Origin: Alphaproteobacteria bacterium
Lineage (GTDB): Bacteria > Pseudomonadota > Alphaproteobacteria > Micropepsales > Micropepsaceae
Reading direction: 5' to 3'
Assembly (NCBI GenBank): GCA_947473475.1
Contig: CANJBZ010000010.1
Location: 33,588 to 97,587 of the forward strand
DNA: 64,000 nt
The number at the start of each line of letters is the position of its first letter. The stretch's first letter is position 1. This document shows positions 34,952 to 43,559 of the stretch, piece by piece. The position numbers and the translations under genes are program-made. The notes beneath the pieces are model-generated. The model saw only the letters and a program-made list of their open reading frames with translations. It ran no database searches and had not been told where the DNA came from.

Positions 34952-36480
34952 CGCAGAACACCCGTCTGGAAATCGGCCAGCATCGCGAGCGCCGCGCGCT
35001 CGCCGGAAACGCCAAGCAGGAATGGCGATGGCGCGGACGATGGCCCACCCAGATACAGTCCCTGAATGGGCGTGCGTCCGTCCTGCCATTCCGCCGTTCC
35101 AAAGGGACGGAATTCCAGCGCCTGATCGGGCGCCAACTCTCCCCCGTCGAGATCTCCGGCGGTGACGCCCAGGGCCGCCTCGAAATCCGGGCCGGTCAGC
35201 ACATGGGTCGCGAGCACGCGGGCTGAAACACCCGGCATCGCCCGCTCGGCTGCCGACAGCGCCAATTGCACAAGCCTGTCGCGTTTCTCCGCCGTCCAAG
35301 CGCCGTCGGACAACCGGGCTGGAATGGCGCTGAGCGTTGCTGTCATCACCGCTTTGCCGATGGGCGCCAAACGCGGATCGGCAAAGGACGGGACGCGCAA
35401 CGTCACGAGAGGGGATACAGGAATTGCGCCGCGGCGCCACGCTTCGTAAGTGCGCGAAATATCTTCAAGCGATGACGCAACGTGAATCGGCCCATGCGCG
35501 GCGTCGCGGGACTCGCGGGCAAATGGCAAATCGGGCAAAGCGTCCAAGGCGAACAACACCCGCGCGCGCTGCCCCGCCATGCGGAAGCGACCCAGACGTT
35601 TGGGCAATGTATCGGGAAGCTCGGCCCAGTCGACCAGCCGCAACATCGTCTGTTTGAGATCGAGCGCGGAGAGAACTGCGTCGGTTCCGATTTCTTCCTT
35701 ACCGCCCAGTACAACGCCCGCGGCGCGTCCTTGCGAAACCGGAATGCCGGTGACCGGCGCGTTGCAGCGAATGGTGACACCGCTCGCGGTGGCGAGTTCG
35801 GTGAGCGCCCGGCCGCAGCGCCCAAGGCCCGCCGGCGATTGTCCCGAGCCGCCCACGCCGGGCGCAACGGCGTGCAGCGCGCTGCCGGCCAGAAACGGCG
35901 ACACCGCACGGCCGCAAACCGCGTCGGCTGCCAAATGCAGCCGTAGCAGCGGGCTGGCCATCCGCGCACTGAGCAGCGTTTCGAGCGAATCGCCAAGCCA
36001 AGCGCCGGATGGCCAAGCCGGTCCGTCTTTCGTGCCGTTAGGCCGAAACCAGCCGCGCCGCATCTTGGAGACAACCGTTGCGCGTTCTTCGAGCGCCACG
36101 CGCGCGCTCTGCATCTGGCGCCTGAACGCCAACAACTCGGGCGCCGATTCGGCTGGTACAGACCGCGCCAAGCGATCCTCGCCCGCGAACAAGACGCTCG
36201 TCCCGTCGTCCGAGACCAAGACGGAAGCGGGCGACGGCACAAGAACGGCGCCCCGCTGCGCCAGCCCGAGGCTGCGGTACAGGCGGTGTGGGAATGGCGC
36301 CAATTCATCGGCGTATGGTGAAGTGCGGAAACCGGGATGAAATTCCAGCGTCGTCGCGCGCCCGCCCGGCTCCTCGCTCTTTTCGAGCACGATAACGCGC
36401 ACCCCCGCGCGCGCGAGCACAATATACGCGACCAGCCCCTCGGGGCCGGCCCCGATCACGGCCGCCTCGTATCGATCCAT
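34948..36480 (-). CDS. FAD-dependent oxidoreductase, phytoene desaturase-like (first of pair)
   Basis: A 510-residue flavoprotein: MDRYEAAVIGAGPEGLVAYI with the GxGxxG motif at residues 10-15, VIVLEKSEEPGGRATTLE, a substrate domain with FLAGSALHAVAP, and the C-terminal PIQGLYLGGPSSAPSPF. COG1233 enzymes include carotenoid desaturases, isomerases and retinol saturase-like proteins. This one heads an operon with a second, divergent member and a GcvT-like protein, all joined by 4-nt overlaps. Two different members side by side suggests a heterodimer or consecutive steps. A strong terminator of speD lies just upstream, so a promoter must sit within 36481-36575. Confidence 0.87.
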   Translation of the reverse strand: MDRYEAAVIGAGPEGLVAYIVLARAGVRVIVLEKSEEPGGRATTLEFHPGFRTSPYADELAPFPHRLYRSLGLAQRGAVLVPSPASVLVSDDGTSVLFAGEDRLARSVPAESAPELLAFRRQMQSARVALEERATVVSKMRRGWFRPNGTKDGPAWPSGAWLGDSLETLLSARMASPLLRLHLAADAVCGRAVSPFLAGSALHAVAPGVGGSGQSPAGLGRCGRALTELATASGVTIRCNAPVTGIPVSQGRAAGVVLGGKEEIGTDAVLSALDLKQTMLRLVDWAELPDTLPKRLGRFRMAGQRARVLFALDALPDLPFARESRDAAHGPIHVASSLEDISRTYEAWRRGAIPVSPLVTLRVPSFADPRLAPIGKAVMTATLSAIPARLSDGAWTAEKRDRLVQLALSAAERAMPGVSARVLATHVLTGPDFEAALGVTAGDLDGGELAPDQALEFRPFGTAEWQDGRTPIQGLYLGGPSSAPSPFLLGVSGERAALAMLADFQTGVLR

Positions 36481-36575
36481 TTCCCCCTGCCCCCGCGCGC
36501 CCGCGAAGCCCGTCAGCGCGACGGTTCCGCGATTGCGAGGGATATCAACCGAACATGAAGGTTAGCCGTGAAATG

Positions 36576-36615
36576 CAAAAACGGGAACGATGCTTTCGCA
36601 TCGCTCCCGTTTTTT
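36576..36615. terminator. rho-independent terminator after speD
   Basis: AAAAACGGGAACGATGC, loop TTTC, GCATCGCTCCCGTTTTT. One internal A/C mismatch, with A and T tracts at the ends, so it can work on either strand. On the minus strand it ends the speD transcript before the flavoenzyme operon. Confidence 0.85.
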
Positions 36616-36658
36616 AACTTTCACCCGCCCAGAAAACCGGGGCGGCATTCGGCAGGAC

Positions 36659-37183
36659 TTAGAGTACGCCGCGCTTGTGCTCACCGAGCACAACGCGCTT
36701 TGGTGCAAAAGCCTGCTTCAACACCGTTAACGCCTTACGAGGTTCGGCGTTGCCACACATGAAAATGTCGAACGCGGCATAACCACGTTCGGGCCATGTA
36801 TGAACGCTGATGTGGCTTTCGGCCAATACAGCAACGCCACTTACGCCCCCGCTGGGCGTAAAGGTATGCAGGTGGATATGAAGGAGGGTTGCTCCCGCTG
36901 CTTCCACTGCATCGATCATTGCCTGCTCAATACGATCCTTGTCGTCGAGGCCTTCGGCCTCCCAAAGATCGATGATCAGGTGACTGCCTGCAAAGACCAA
37001 CCCATTTTTGCAAATGAAGTGATCTTTGCTATCCGCATCCCCTTCGGGAATAGGAACCGGGACGGTCCTCACCGGAGCGCGAGCCTTGAGGGCCGTTGCT
37101 CCATTGATCGCCGCCACACCGAGTTCGAGTCGAGCCATCCTGGCACCTACCCTTCCAAAGGTGTTGACACCAAAGCGCGCCAT
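36659..37183 (-). CDS. speD: S-adenosylmethionine decarboxylase proenzyme
   Basis: A 174-residue class 1B SpeD. The self-cleavage site is in LAESHISVHTWPERGYAAFD: cutting before the Ser turns it into the pyruvoyl cofactor. The His of SVHTWPE and the Cys of IFMCGNAEP are the other catalytic residues. It makes decarboxylated SAM, the aminopropyl donor for spermidine synthase (speE), which is encoded divergently at 37485. The start may be ATG 37183 or ATG 37138; both have acceptable ribosome sites and the 45-nt difference is in a poorly conserved leader. Confidence 0.93.
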   Translation of the reverse strand: MARFGVNTFGRVGARMARLELGVAAINGATALKARAPVRTVPVPIPEGDADSKDHFICKNGLVFAGSHLIIDLWEAEGLDDKDRIEQAMIDAVEAAGATLLHIHLHTFTPSGGVSGVAVLAESHISVHTWPERGYAAFDIFMCGNAEPRKALTVLKQAFAPKRVVLGEHKRGVL

Positions 37184-37484
37184 TACTGCCGCGCCACCCA
37201 AGAAGAAAGCGGCGGGCGGAAGGTCATTCCGCAACACGCCGCCTCTGCCCCAGTCCAACCGAGGCAGGTGAAATATAGGGCGCTTGTCCCCCAGCACAAG
37301 AATTTTCTGCCCCCTGCGGCGAAGATTCTTGGCGCGTTTGTGACAGGGGGCGCACCGGCGATCCTCGCACGGACAAGCAGCATGGCTTGCGCGTTTTCGG
37401 CAGCGCCAAACGGCCGCCAAAAGGTGGACAGCGCGACGGCTGCGCCCTATAGGCGAAGCGGCGAGTTAAACCAGCGGTGGCGAT
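37184..37484. promoter_or_regulatory. divergent speD/speE intergenic region with an 8-bp inverted repeat
   Basis: A 301-nt gap with no convincing gene. It holds promoters for both speD (minus) and speE (plus). GCCCCCTG at 37309-37316 is the exact complement of CAGGGGGC at 37344-37351, 27 nt apart, so a hairpin could form in a speD leader or the repeat could be an operator serving both genes. I do not match it to a known riboswitch. Confidence 0.4.
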
Positions 37485-38369
37485 GTGGCTTCAGTAAAAA
37501 ACAAGATGTTCCGTGAACGGCTGCACAAGGGCTACGCCCAGAGCATGGAAGTCACAAACGTGCTCGCCGACGAAAAAAGCCAGTATCAGCAGATTAAGAT
37601 TTTCGACACCGTCGCCAATGGGCGCGTGATGGTGCTCGACGACATCGTGCAGATAACAACCCGCGACGAATCGGCCTACGCGGAAATGCTTACGCACCTG
37701 CCGCTTCTCGAGCACGGCAAGGCAACGCGCGTCATGATCGTCGGCGGCGGCGACCTGTCGATTGCCGACGAGGCGCTGAAGCACAAGGGCGTCAAAGAGG
37801 TTGTGCTCGTCGACATCGACGGGCGGGTTATCGAGCTGTGCCGCAAGCATTTCGGCGACATGAATGCACGCGCTTTCAAGGACAAGAGGCTCAAACTCGA
37901 AGTCGCCGATGCGTTCGAATATCTGGGACGCCCGGAAGCAAAAGGGCGTTTCGATTTGATCGTCGCCGACCGGCCCGATCCGGTGGGGCCCGGCAAGGCA
38001 TTGTTTGGAGACCATTTTTACGATCGCGTTCGCGGCGCGCTGAAGCCAACGGGCTTTGCCACCTTCCAAACCGGCGTGCCGTTTTATCAGCCATGGGAAA
38101 TCACCGAGGCGCTTACTGAGCTGGCGCACTTCTTCCCGCAGTCCGGCCTCTATTTGACGGTGGTGCCGACTTACATCGGCGGCTTCATGGCGCTCTCCTG
38201 GGCGGGCATGAGCAAACCTTTGGGCACGCCGGCAGGAATTCGCCGGGCCGCAAAAGCCTACGCAAGCGCCAAGTTGAAAACGGACTATTACAATCCGGAA
38301 ATTCACGCCGCGGCGTTTGCCTTTCCAGAGTGGATCAAACGGCTCCAGCCCAAGAAGCGCCGTCGCTGA
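37485..38369 (+). CDS. speE: spermidine synthase-like aminopropyltransferase
   Basis: A 294-residue aminopropyltransferase: decarboxylated SAM plus a diamine gives spermidine (or a related triamine). Visible are YQQIKIFDTVANGRVMVLDD, the cofactor motif VMIVGGGD, VVLVDIDGRVIELC and ADRPDPVGPGKALF with the catalytic-region Asp. Two deviations stand out: the usual GGGDGG reads GGGDLS, and the DSxDP motif reads DRPDP. It may be a divergent branch with another diamine preference. GTG 37485 is used; ATG 37506 is an alternative. Confidence 0.9.
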   Translation: MASVKNKMFRERLHKGYAQSMEVTNVLADEKSQYQQIKIFDTVANGRVMVLDDIVQITTRDESAYAEMLTHLPLLEHGKATRVMIVGGGDLSIADEALKHKGVKEVVLVDIDGRVIELCRKHFGDMNARAFKDKRLKLEVADAFEYLGRPEAKGRFDLIVADRPDPVGPGKALFGDHFYDRVRGALKPTGFATFQTGVPFYQPWEITEALTELAHFFPQSGLYLTVVPTYIGGFMALSWAGMSKPLGTPAGIRRAAKAYASAKLKTDYYNPEIHAAAFAFPEWIKRLQPKKRRR

Positions 38370-38372
38370 AGC

Positions 38373-39929
38373 TTACTTGGATACCGCAGTCCACAGATGC
38401 CGCGCCGCTTCCGCGGGCGGCGTCTGATTGCTCTCCCGGCTGACGGTCAGATTGGCCTCGCGCATCCGCTCGACGGGAATTCTGCCGACCAAGGGCTGAA
38501 GCGCCCGCGTGAGGGCCGCGTCAGCGCCCCGGCTGGGCGCAAGCAATAGGATCGCGTCGTAGGGCGGTATCGCCGTCAGCGGGTCCGTCAGCGTCACCAG
38601 ATCGAACTCGGAAATCCGCCCGTCGCTGGAGAAGGCAGTGATGACATCCACCTCCCCGTCGGCAACCGCCTTGTACATGAACAGCGGCTGCATCTGGCGC
38701 TCCTGACGAAAGCTGAGGCCATAGGCCTCGCGCAGTTTTCGCCATTCGGGCCGCGCGAAAATCTCATAATCGCCGCCAACGGCCATTTTCGGCGCCAGCG
38801 TGGCAAGATCGGCGATCGTGTGGACGCCGAGCGCGGCAGCGCGGTCGCGGCGCATCGCCAACACATAGGCGTTTTCGAAGCCAAGCGGCCCAAGCAGCCG
38901 GACGCCGTGGTTCGCCTGCAACCATGTCCCGATCTCGCGCAGCATGGCCTCGCGCGGGAGCATATCGGTACGGTGCATGGTGTTCGTCCAGATAGTGCCG
39001 GAGTAATCGACATAGGCGTCCACATCGCCCGCGGCGAGCGCGTTGAATATGACAGCCGAGCCAAGATCGTCGCGCGTTGTGGCGGCAAGCCCTGCCTCGT
39101 TCAAACGCTGCTGCATCAGAGCGGCAAGGATGTACTGCTCCGGAAAGCCCTTCGCGCCGATGACGTAGCCTGTATCGGCGCGATACAGAGACGTTAATCC
39201 TCCCGCCACGAGAAGGAGCGCAACACCGGCGGCGGCCACGAACACGCGCGCCCGGTCCCGCCGCCCCAGCAGGCGCTCCACCAGTCCCAATGCCTGATCG
39301 GTCAGCAGAGCCAGCACGGCAGCCGCGCCGCAGCCGAACAGCACGAAGACCCAGTTTTGGGTTTGCAGCCCGGCAAAGATGTAGTTTCCAAGGCTCGTCT
39401 GCCCGACCGGCGTCGATAGCGTGGCGGTGCCGATGACGAGAACGGCTGCCGTGCGGATGCCTGCCATGATCACCGGCAAGGCAAGCGGCAATTCCACCTG
39501 GAAAAGCGATTGTGTCCGCGTCATCCCCACGCCCATGGCCGCCTCCTTGACGGCAGCATCTACGCCAAGCAGGCCGGTCAGCGTGTTCCGCAAGATCGGC
39601 AGCATGCTGTAGAGCGTCAGCGCGAGCAGCGAGGGCAGAAAGCCCAGAGCCGAGAACTGCGCGCCGGTAAGCGTCTTGGTCATCAGGGAAAGCCCGAGCA
39701 GCAGCGGATAAAACAGGGCGAGCAAAGCCAGGCTCGGAATGGTTTGAATCACGCTCGCCACCGCCAGCATCCCCCAACGCAGGCGCGGCGCGTTGATGCT
39801 GGCAAGCGCCAAAGGCAGGCTGAGCGCCAGGCCCAGCGCCAGCGCGCTGAAACTCAGCATCACATGGGCGCCCAGATATTCGGGCAGATGGGCAAGGGCG
39901 TCGGCGATGCGCGGATCGAGGGCGGTCAT
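38373..39929 (-). CDS. osmoprotectant (OpuC/ProWX-type) ABC permease fused to binding domain
   Basis: A 518-residue fusion. Residues 1-235 are an ABC permease with about six helices and the cytoplasmic loop KEAAMGVGMTRTQSLFQVELPLALP. A helix follows (VFVAAAGVALLLVAGG), then a periplasmic glycine-betaine/choline-type binding domain (TGYVIGAKGFPEQYILAALM, GDVDAYVDYSGTIWTN, FENAYVLAMRRD, DVITAFSSDGRI). This arrangement is known for OpuC/OsmF-like importers of quaternary amines. It overlaps the stop of the ATPase gene upstream by 4 nt. Converges with speE, only 3 nt apart, without a clear terminator. Confidence 0.93.
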   Translation of the reverse strand: MTALDPRIADALAHLPEYLGAHVMLSFSALALGLALSLPLALASINAPRLRWGMLAVASVIQTIPSLALLALFYPLLLGLSLMTKTLTGAQFSALGFLPSLLALTLYSMLPILRNTLTGLLGVDAAVKEAAMGVGMTRTQSLFQVELPLALPVIMAGIRTAAVLVIGTATLSTPVGQTSLGNYIFAGLQTQNWVFVLFGCGAAAVLALLTDQALGLVERLLGRRDRARVFVAAAGVALLLVAGGLTSLYRADTGYVIGAKGFPEQYILAALMQQRLNEAGLAATTRDDLGSAVIFNALAAGDVDAYVDYSGTIWTNTMHRTDMLPREAMLREIGTWLQANHGVRLLGPLGFENAYVLAMRRDRAAALGVHTIADLATLAPKMAVGGDYEIFARPEWRKLREAYGLSFRQERQMQPLFMYKAVADGEVDVITAFSSDGRISEFDLVTLTDPLTAIPPYDAILLLAPSRGADAALTRALQPLVGRIPVERMREANLTVSRESNQTPPAEAARHLWTAVSK

Positions 39930-40696
39930 CGGACCGCCGCGCCGGCAGACAGCCTATTCACACGTTCCGACTGCCGCCGGGGCATATCCATGAGGGCGCG
40001 AGCGGCCTCCGTCTTCGCACCCGTGAGCAATGCGTGCGTCGCGCCGGTCTCGACAATCTCGCCGGCTTCCATGACGGCGATCCGATCAGCCAGCAGAACG
40101 GCTTCCAGCACATCATGGGTCACCAGAACGGTAGTCAGCCCGAGTGCATCATGGAGGTTACGATAATCCCGCGCCAAGGCGTCGCGGGTGAGCGGATCGA
40201 CGGCGCCGAACGGCTCATCCATCAGCATAATGGAGGGCTTCGCCGCCAGCGCGCGCGCCACCCCGACGCGCTGAGCCTGCCCGCCCGATAGTGTCGCGGG
40301 CAGACGCGCGGCAAGCTCCCGTGGCAGCCGCACCAGATCCAGCATCTCCGAGACGCGGGCCACAATATCGGGTTTCGGCCAGCCGAGGAGTCGTAGCGTG
40401 ACGGCGATATTTTCGGCGACGGTCAGATGGGGAAACAATCCAATTCCCTGGAACACGTAACCGATCCGCCGCCGCAACCGCACCGGATCGGTGGCGGCAA
40501 TGTCCGCACCGTCCACGCGCACGGTGCCGCGCGTCGGCTCGACCAGGCGATTGATCAGCTTCAGCAGCGTCGTCTTGCCTGCCCCGGAGGTGCCGATCAG
40601 GGCCAGGAATTCGCCTTTCCCGACGGCGAGGCTGACGCCGCGGACGGCGCCTCTGCCGTCCTGGTACATTTTCCAAGCGTCCGTTATTTCGATCAA
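39926..40696 (-). CDS. osmoprotectant-type ABC transporter ATP-binding protein
   Basis: A 256-residue ABC ATPase: Walker A GTSGAGKTTLL, Q-loop YVFQGIGLFPHLT, signature LSGGQAQRVGVARAL, Walker B IMLMDEPFGAVDP, and switch His VLVTHD. It powers the permease-binding fusion encoded next (ATGA overlap). No ATG or GTG fits the family N-terminus; TTG 40696 (L/M-IEITDAWKMY) with AAGGCG upstream is my choice. The open frame to 40831 overlaps the divergent PotB gene and is improbable. Confidence 0.9.
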   Translation of the reverse strand: MIEITDAWKMYQDGRGAVRGVSLAVGKGEFLALIGTSGAGKTTLLKLINRLVEPTRGTVRVDGADIAATDPVRLRRRIGYVFQGIGLFPHLTVAENIAVTLRLLGWPKPDIVARVSEMLDLVRLPRELAARLPATLSGGQAQRVGVARALAAKPSIMLMDEPFGAVDPLTRDALARDYRNLHDALGLTTVLVTHDVLEAVLLADRIAVMEAGEIVETGATHALLTGAKTEAARALMDMPRRQSERVNRLSAGAAVR

Positions 40697-40787
40697 TCGC
40701 GCTTTCGCCTTGTGGCTTTGTCTTACCTTACCTCCACCGGCTTGGACGCGGTATATGGAATAGCGTGCGGAATCGGAGGGGGCGAAA

Positions 40788-41642
40788 CTGACCAGGGAAA
40801 CACGAGCGGGATATTTGCTCCTGTCGCCCACAACGGCGCTGCTGCTTTTTGCGTTGGCGGCGCCTATTGCGCTGCTCGTACTTTACAGCTTTTGGACACA
40901 GAGCGGGTTTAACGTCGATACCCAACCGACGCTGGTCCAATACGCCACCGTCTTCACGCGCGAAGGCTATCGCACACTGTTCCTGCGCTCGGTGGCGATT
41001 TCCTCTGTCGTCACCTTGGTCACCGTCGCCCTCGCCTACCCGATCGCCTATTTCGTGGCGTTTCGCGTGCAGCGGGCGAAATTCACCTGGCTTCTGCTGC
41101 TGACCATTCCGTTCTGGACCAGTTATCTGCTGCGCGTCTTCGCCTGGAAGGTCATCCTGGGCTTTAATGGCGTCATCAATTCGGGACTCATCAGTCTTGG
41201 GCTGATTTCCCGGCCACTGGAATTTCTTCTCTACAATCCCACGGCCGTCGTGGTGACCATGGCGCACACTTACGCGGCATTTGCGATTTTGCCGATCTAC
41301 GTCTCGCTGGAAAAGATCGACCGCTCGCTGTTGGAGGCCGCGGCCGATCTTGGCGATGGGCCGTTTCGCCGGTTTATGCGCGTGACCTTGCCGCTGTCGC
41401 TGCCGGGGATCATCGGCGCTGCCGTCCTGATCTTTGTGCCGACCACCGGCGATTACGTAACGCCCTCGCTCGTCGGCGGCTCAGATGGCGTGATGATCGC
41501 CAATTTGATCCAGGTGCAATTCGGACGGGTCAACAATTGGCCGTTAGGCGCGGCGCTCGCCATCAGCAGTATGGCGGCCGTCGGGATCATCGCCGTATCG
41601 GTGACGCAGGCGGCGCGGCTTGCGGTGGCGCGCATCCGATGA
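40788..41642 (+). CDS. PotB-like polyamine ABC transporter permease (probable CTG start)
   Basis: A 284-residue permease with six helices and the EAA loop LEAAADLGDGPFRRFMRVTLPLSLPG. It forms the membrane channel with the PotC-like partner that follows (ATGA overlap). The first conventional in-frame start is TTG 40815. However, a strong GGAGG lies at 40775-40779, 8 nt before an in-frame CTG at 40788, which adds TRETRAGYL ahead of the first helix, as in other PotB proteins. I therefore use the CTG. It diverges from the osmoprotectant ATPase gene across only about 90 nt. Confidence 0.88.
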   Translation: MTRETRAGYLLLSPTTALLLFALAAPIALLVLYSFWTQSGFNVDTQPTLVQYATVFTREGYRTLFLRSVAISSVVTLVTVALAYPIAYFVAFRVQRAKFTWLLLLTIPFWTSYLLRVFAWKVILGFNGVINSGLISLGLISRPLEFLLYNPTAVVVTMAHTYAAFAILPIYVSLEKIDRSLLEAAADLGDGPFRRFMRVTLPLSLPGIIGAAVLIFVPTTGDYVTPSLVGGSDGVMIANLIQVQFGRVNNWPLGAALAISSMAAVGIIAVSVTQAARLAVARIR

Positions 41643-42466
41643 ACGGCGCACGGCATAGACAGTGGGGCGGCGGGCTCGCGATTTACGCGTTTGCGTATCT
41701 CGCTTTCCTTTACATTCCGGTGCTGCTGCTGCCCCTGTTCTCGTTCAACGATTCCCTGTTCATCGCCTTTCCTCTGCGCGGGTTCACGACGAAATGGTAC
41801 GCGGCGATGGCGGCCGATACCCAAATGCGTGCCGCCCTTTGGAACACGCTGAAGGTCGGCGCCACCGCATCGCTGGTATCGACCATCCTGGGCTTGTTGG
41901 CCGCCAAGGCGCTGACGCAAAGTGCGCCCCTGCCCAGCCGCGGCTTTGTGCTGGGATTTGCGAACCTTTCGTTGTTCATTCCCGAAATCGTCATCGGCAT
42001 TGCACTGCTGATCCTGATGACGAGCGTGGGCCTGCCGCTTTCGCTAACGAGCGTCGTGATCGGTCATGTGCTCATCTGCCTGCCGTTTGCATTACTGGTG
42101 CTGATGTCGCGGCTTGAAGGATTTGACTCCAGCCTGGAAGAAGCCTCGCGCGACCTCGGCGAAAATGCCTGGATGACGTTCTGGCGCGTCACGTTTCCGC
42201 TTGTGCTTCCGGGGATTATCGCCAGCCTTCTGCTGACATTCATCGTGTCGTTCGACGACTTCATGCTCGCGTTTTTTCTGTGCGGCACGGATACGACGTT
42301 GCCCGTCTACATATTCGGCGAACTGCGCTTCCCCTATAAGCTGCCGAACGTTCTGGCGCTGGGCGCGGCCATTTTGATTGCCTCCGCCGCCCTGATCGCG
42401 CTTGCGGAATGGGCACGCCGATTGGGCGCGGAGGGAGCGGCGCGCGACCGCGTCATCGGAGCATGA
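41639..42466 (+). CDS. PotC-like polyamine ABC transporter permease
   Basis: A 275-residue permease with six helices, starting at ATG 41639 (overlap ATGA with potB-like stop). Typical PotC marks are LPLFSFNDSLF early, then FANLSLFIPEIVIGIALLI, the EAA loop LEEASRDLGENAWMTFWRVT and IVSFDDFMLAFFLCG. It works as a heterodimer with the preceding permease. It in turn overlaps the ATPase gene by 4 nt, making one translationally coupled operon. Confidence 0.92.
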   Translation: MNGARHRQWGGGLAIYAFAYLAFLYIPVLLLPLFSFNDSLFIAFPLRGFTTKWYAAMAADTQMRAALWNTLKVGATASLVSTILGLLAAKALTQSAPLPSRGFVLGFANLSLFIPEIVIGIALLILMTSVGLPLSLTSVVIGHVLICLPFALLVLMSRLEGFDSSLEEASRDLGENAWMTFWRVTFPLVLPGIIASLLLTFIVSFDDFMLAFFLCGTDTTLPVYIFGELRFPYKLPNVLALGAAILIASAALIALAEWARRLGAEGAARDRVIGA

Positions 42467-43548
42467 CGATGGAAGGAAGCGATTTCATCCGCATTGACAA
42501 GGTGACAAAGCAGTTCGGCGCGGCAACCGCCGTCGATGGCGTTTCGCTCCACATCGCAAAGGGCGAGTTCTTTTCGCTGCTCGGCCCGTCAGGCTGCGGA
42601 AAGACCACGCTGTTGCGGATGATTGGCGGCTTTGCGTTTCCGGATGAAGGCCGGATCGTGCTCGACGGCGCCGATGTCACCGACCTGCCGCCGAACCGCA
42701 GACCCACCAACATGGTGTTTCAGTCGTATGCGATCTTTCCGCATCTGAACGTACGCGACAACATCGCCTATGGTTTGCGCGTCGAGCGTATGAGCGCCGG
42801 CGAACGCAATGCGCGCGTGGATGAGGCGCTCGCGATGATCCGGCTTTCCGGCTATGGCGAGCGCAAGGCGCAGCAACTTTCAGGAGGGGAGCGCCAACGC
42901 GTGGCTCTGGCGCGCGCGCTGGTGAAACGGCCCAAAGTGCTGCTGCTTGACGAGCCGTTGGGCGCGCTCGACAAACGCCTGCGCGAGACGATGCAAATCG
43001 AGCTACGCCAAATTCAACGCGATGTCGGCATCACCTTCATCTTCGTCACACACGATCAGGAAGAGGCGCTGTCCATGTCCGACCGCGTCGCCGTCATGGA
43101 AAAGGGGCGCGTGCTGCAAGTCGCCGATCCCAAGACGCTCTATGAAAGGCCGGTTTCGCGCGCGGTAGCGGACTTTATCGGCACTATGAATTTCTTCGAA
43201 GGCCGCCTTGTCGACCTTTCAAACGGCAAAGCCACTGTAGAAACGGCCGCGCTCGGGCGTGTGGAAGCCTCAATGCCTTCTGGCGGTACGTTTGCGCCCG
43301 GCGCGCGCGTCCTGATAGCAATAAGGCCGGAAAAACTCGTTCTCTCGCATGAGCAGCCCGAAGCGCCCTTCGTGCCCGGAAAGATTGTCGCCGCTTCTTA
43401 TCTGGGCGATCGCAGTCAAATCCAAGTCAGCATTTCCGGCGCAGACACGCCGGTGGCGGTGGTAACGCAAACGAGCACCGCGTTTCGAGACGGCGAGTTC
43501 GTTTACATCAGTTGGCGCTCCGGGGGACCGCTTCTCATAGCGGAATAG
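42463..43548 (+). CDS. PotA-like polyamine ABC transporter ATP-binding protein
   Basis: A 361-residue ABC ATPase: Walker A GPSGCGKTTLL, Q-loop MVFQSYAIFPHL, signature LSGGERQRVALARAL, Walker B VLLLDEPLGALD, switch VTHDQEEAL. After residue 240 comes a regulatory TOBE/MOP-like domain (ARVLIAIRPEKLVLS). It energises the PotB/PotC-like pair. The binding protein is not next to it; the lipoprotein gene at 31007-32113 is the natural candidate. It converges with glnE, 11 nt apart. Confidence 0.93.
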   Translation: MTMEGSDFIRIDKVTKQFGAATAVDGVSLHIAKGEFFSLLGPSGCGKTTLLRMIGGFAFPDEGRIVLDGADVTDLPPNRRPTNMVFQSYAIFPHLNVRDNIAYGLRVERMSAGERNARVDEALAMIRLSGYGERKAQQLSGGERQRVALARALVKRPKVLLLDEPLGALDKRLRETMQIELRQIQRDVGITFIFVTHDQEEALSMSDRVAVMEKGRVLQVADPKTLYERPVSRAVADFIGTMNFFEGRLVDLSNGKATVETAALGRVEASMPSGGTFAPGARVLIAIRPEKLVLSHEQPEAPFVPGKIVAASYLGDRSQIQVSISGADTPVAVVTQTSTAFRDGEFVYISWRSGGPLLIAE

Positions 43549-43559
43549 ATGGCAACGCT

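Noticed and set aside
34952..35440. Upstream extension of the second flavoenzyme frame by about 160 residues
   Set aside because: The added sequence is arginine-rich, has no family match and lies inside the first flavoenzyme gene; GTG 34951 with a GTGA overlap explains the start.
37184..37420. N-terminal extension of SpeD to 37420
   Set aside because: The added residues are Cys/Arg-rich and unlike SpeD; they cover the divergent promoter region with its inverted repeat.
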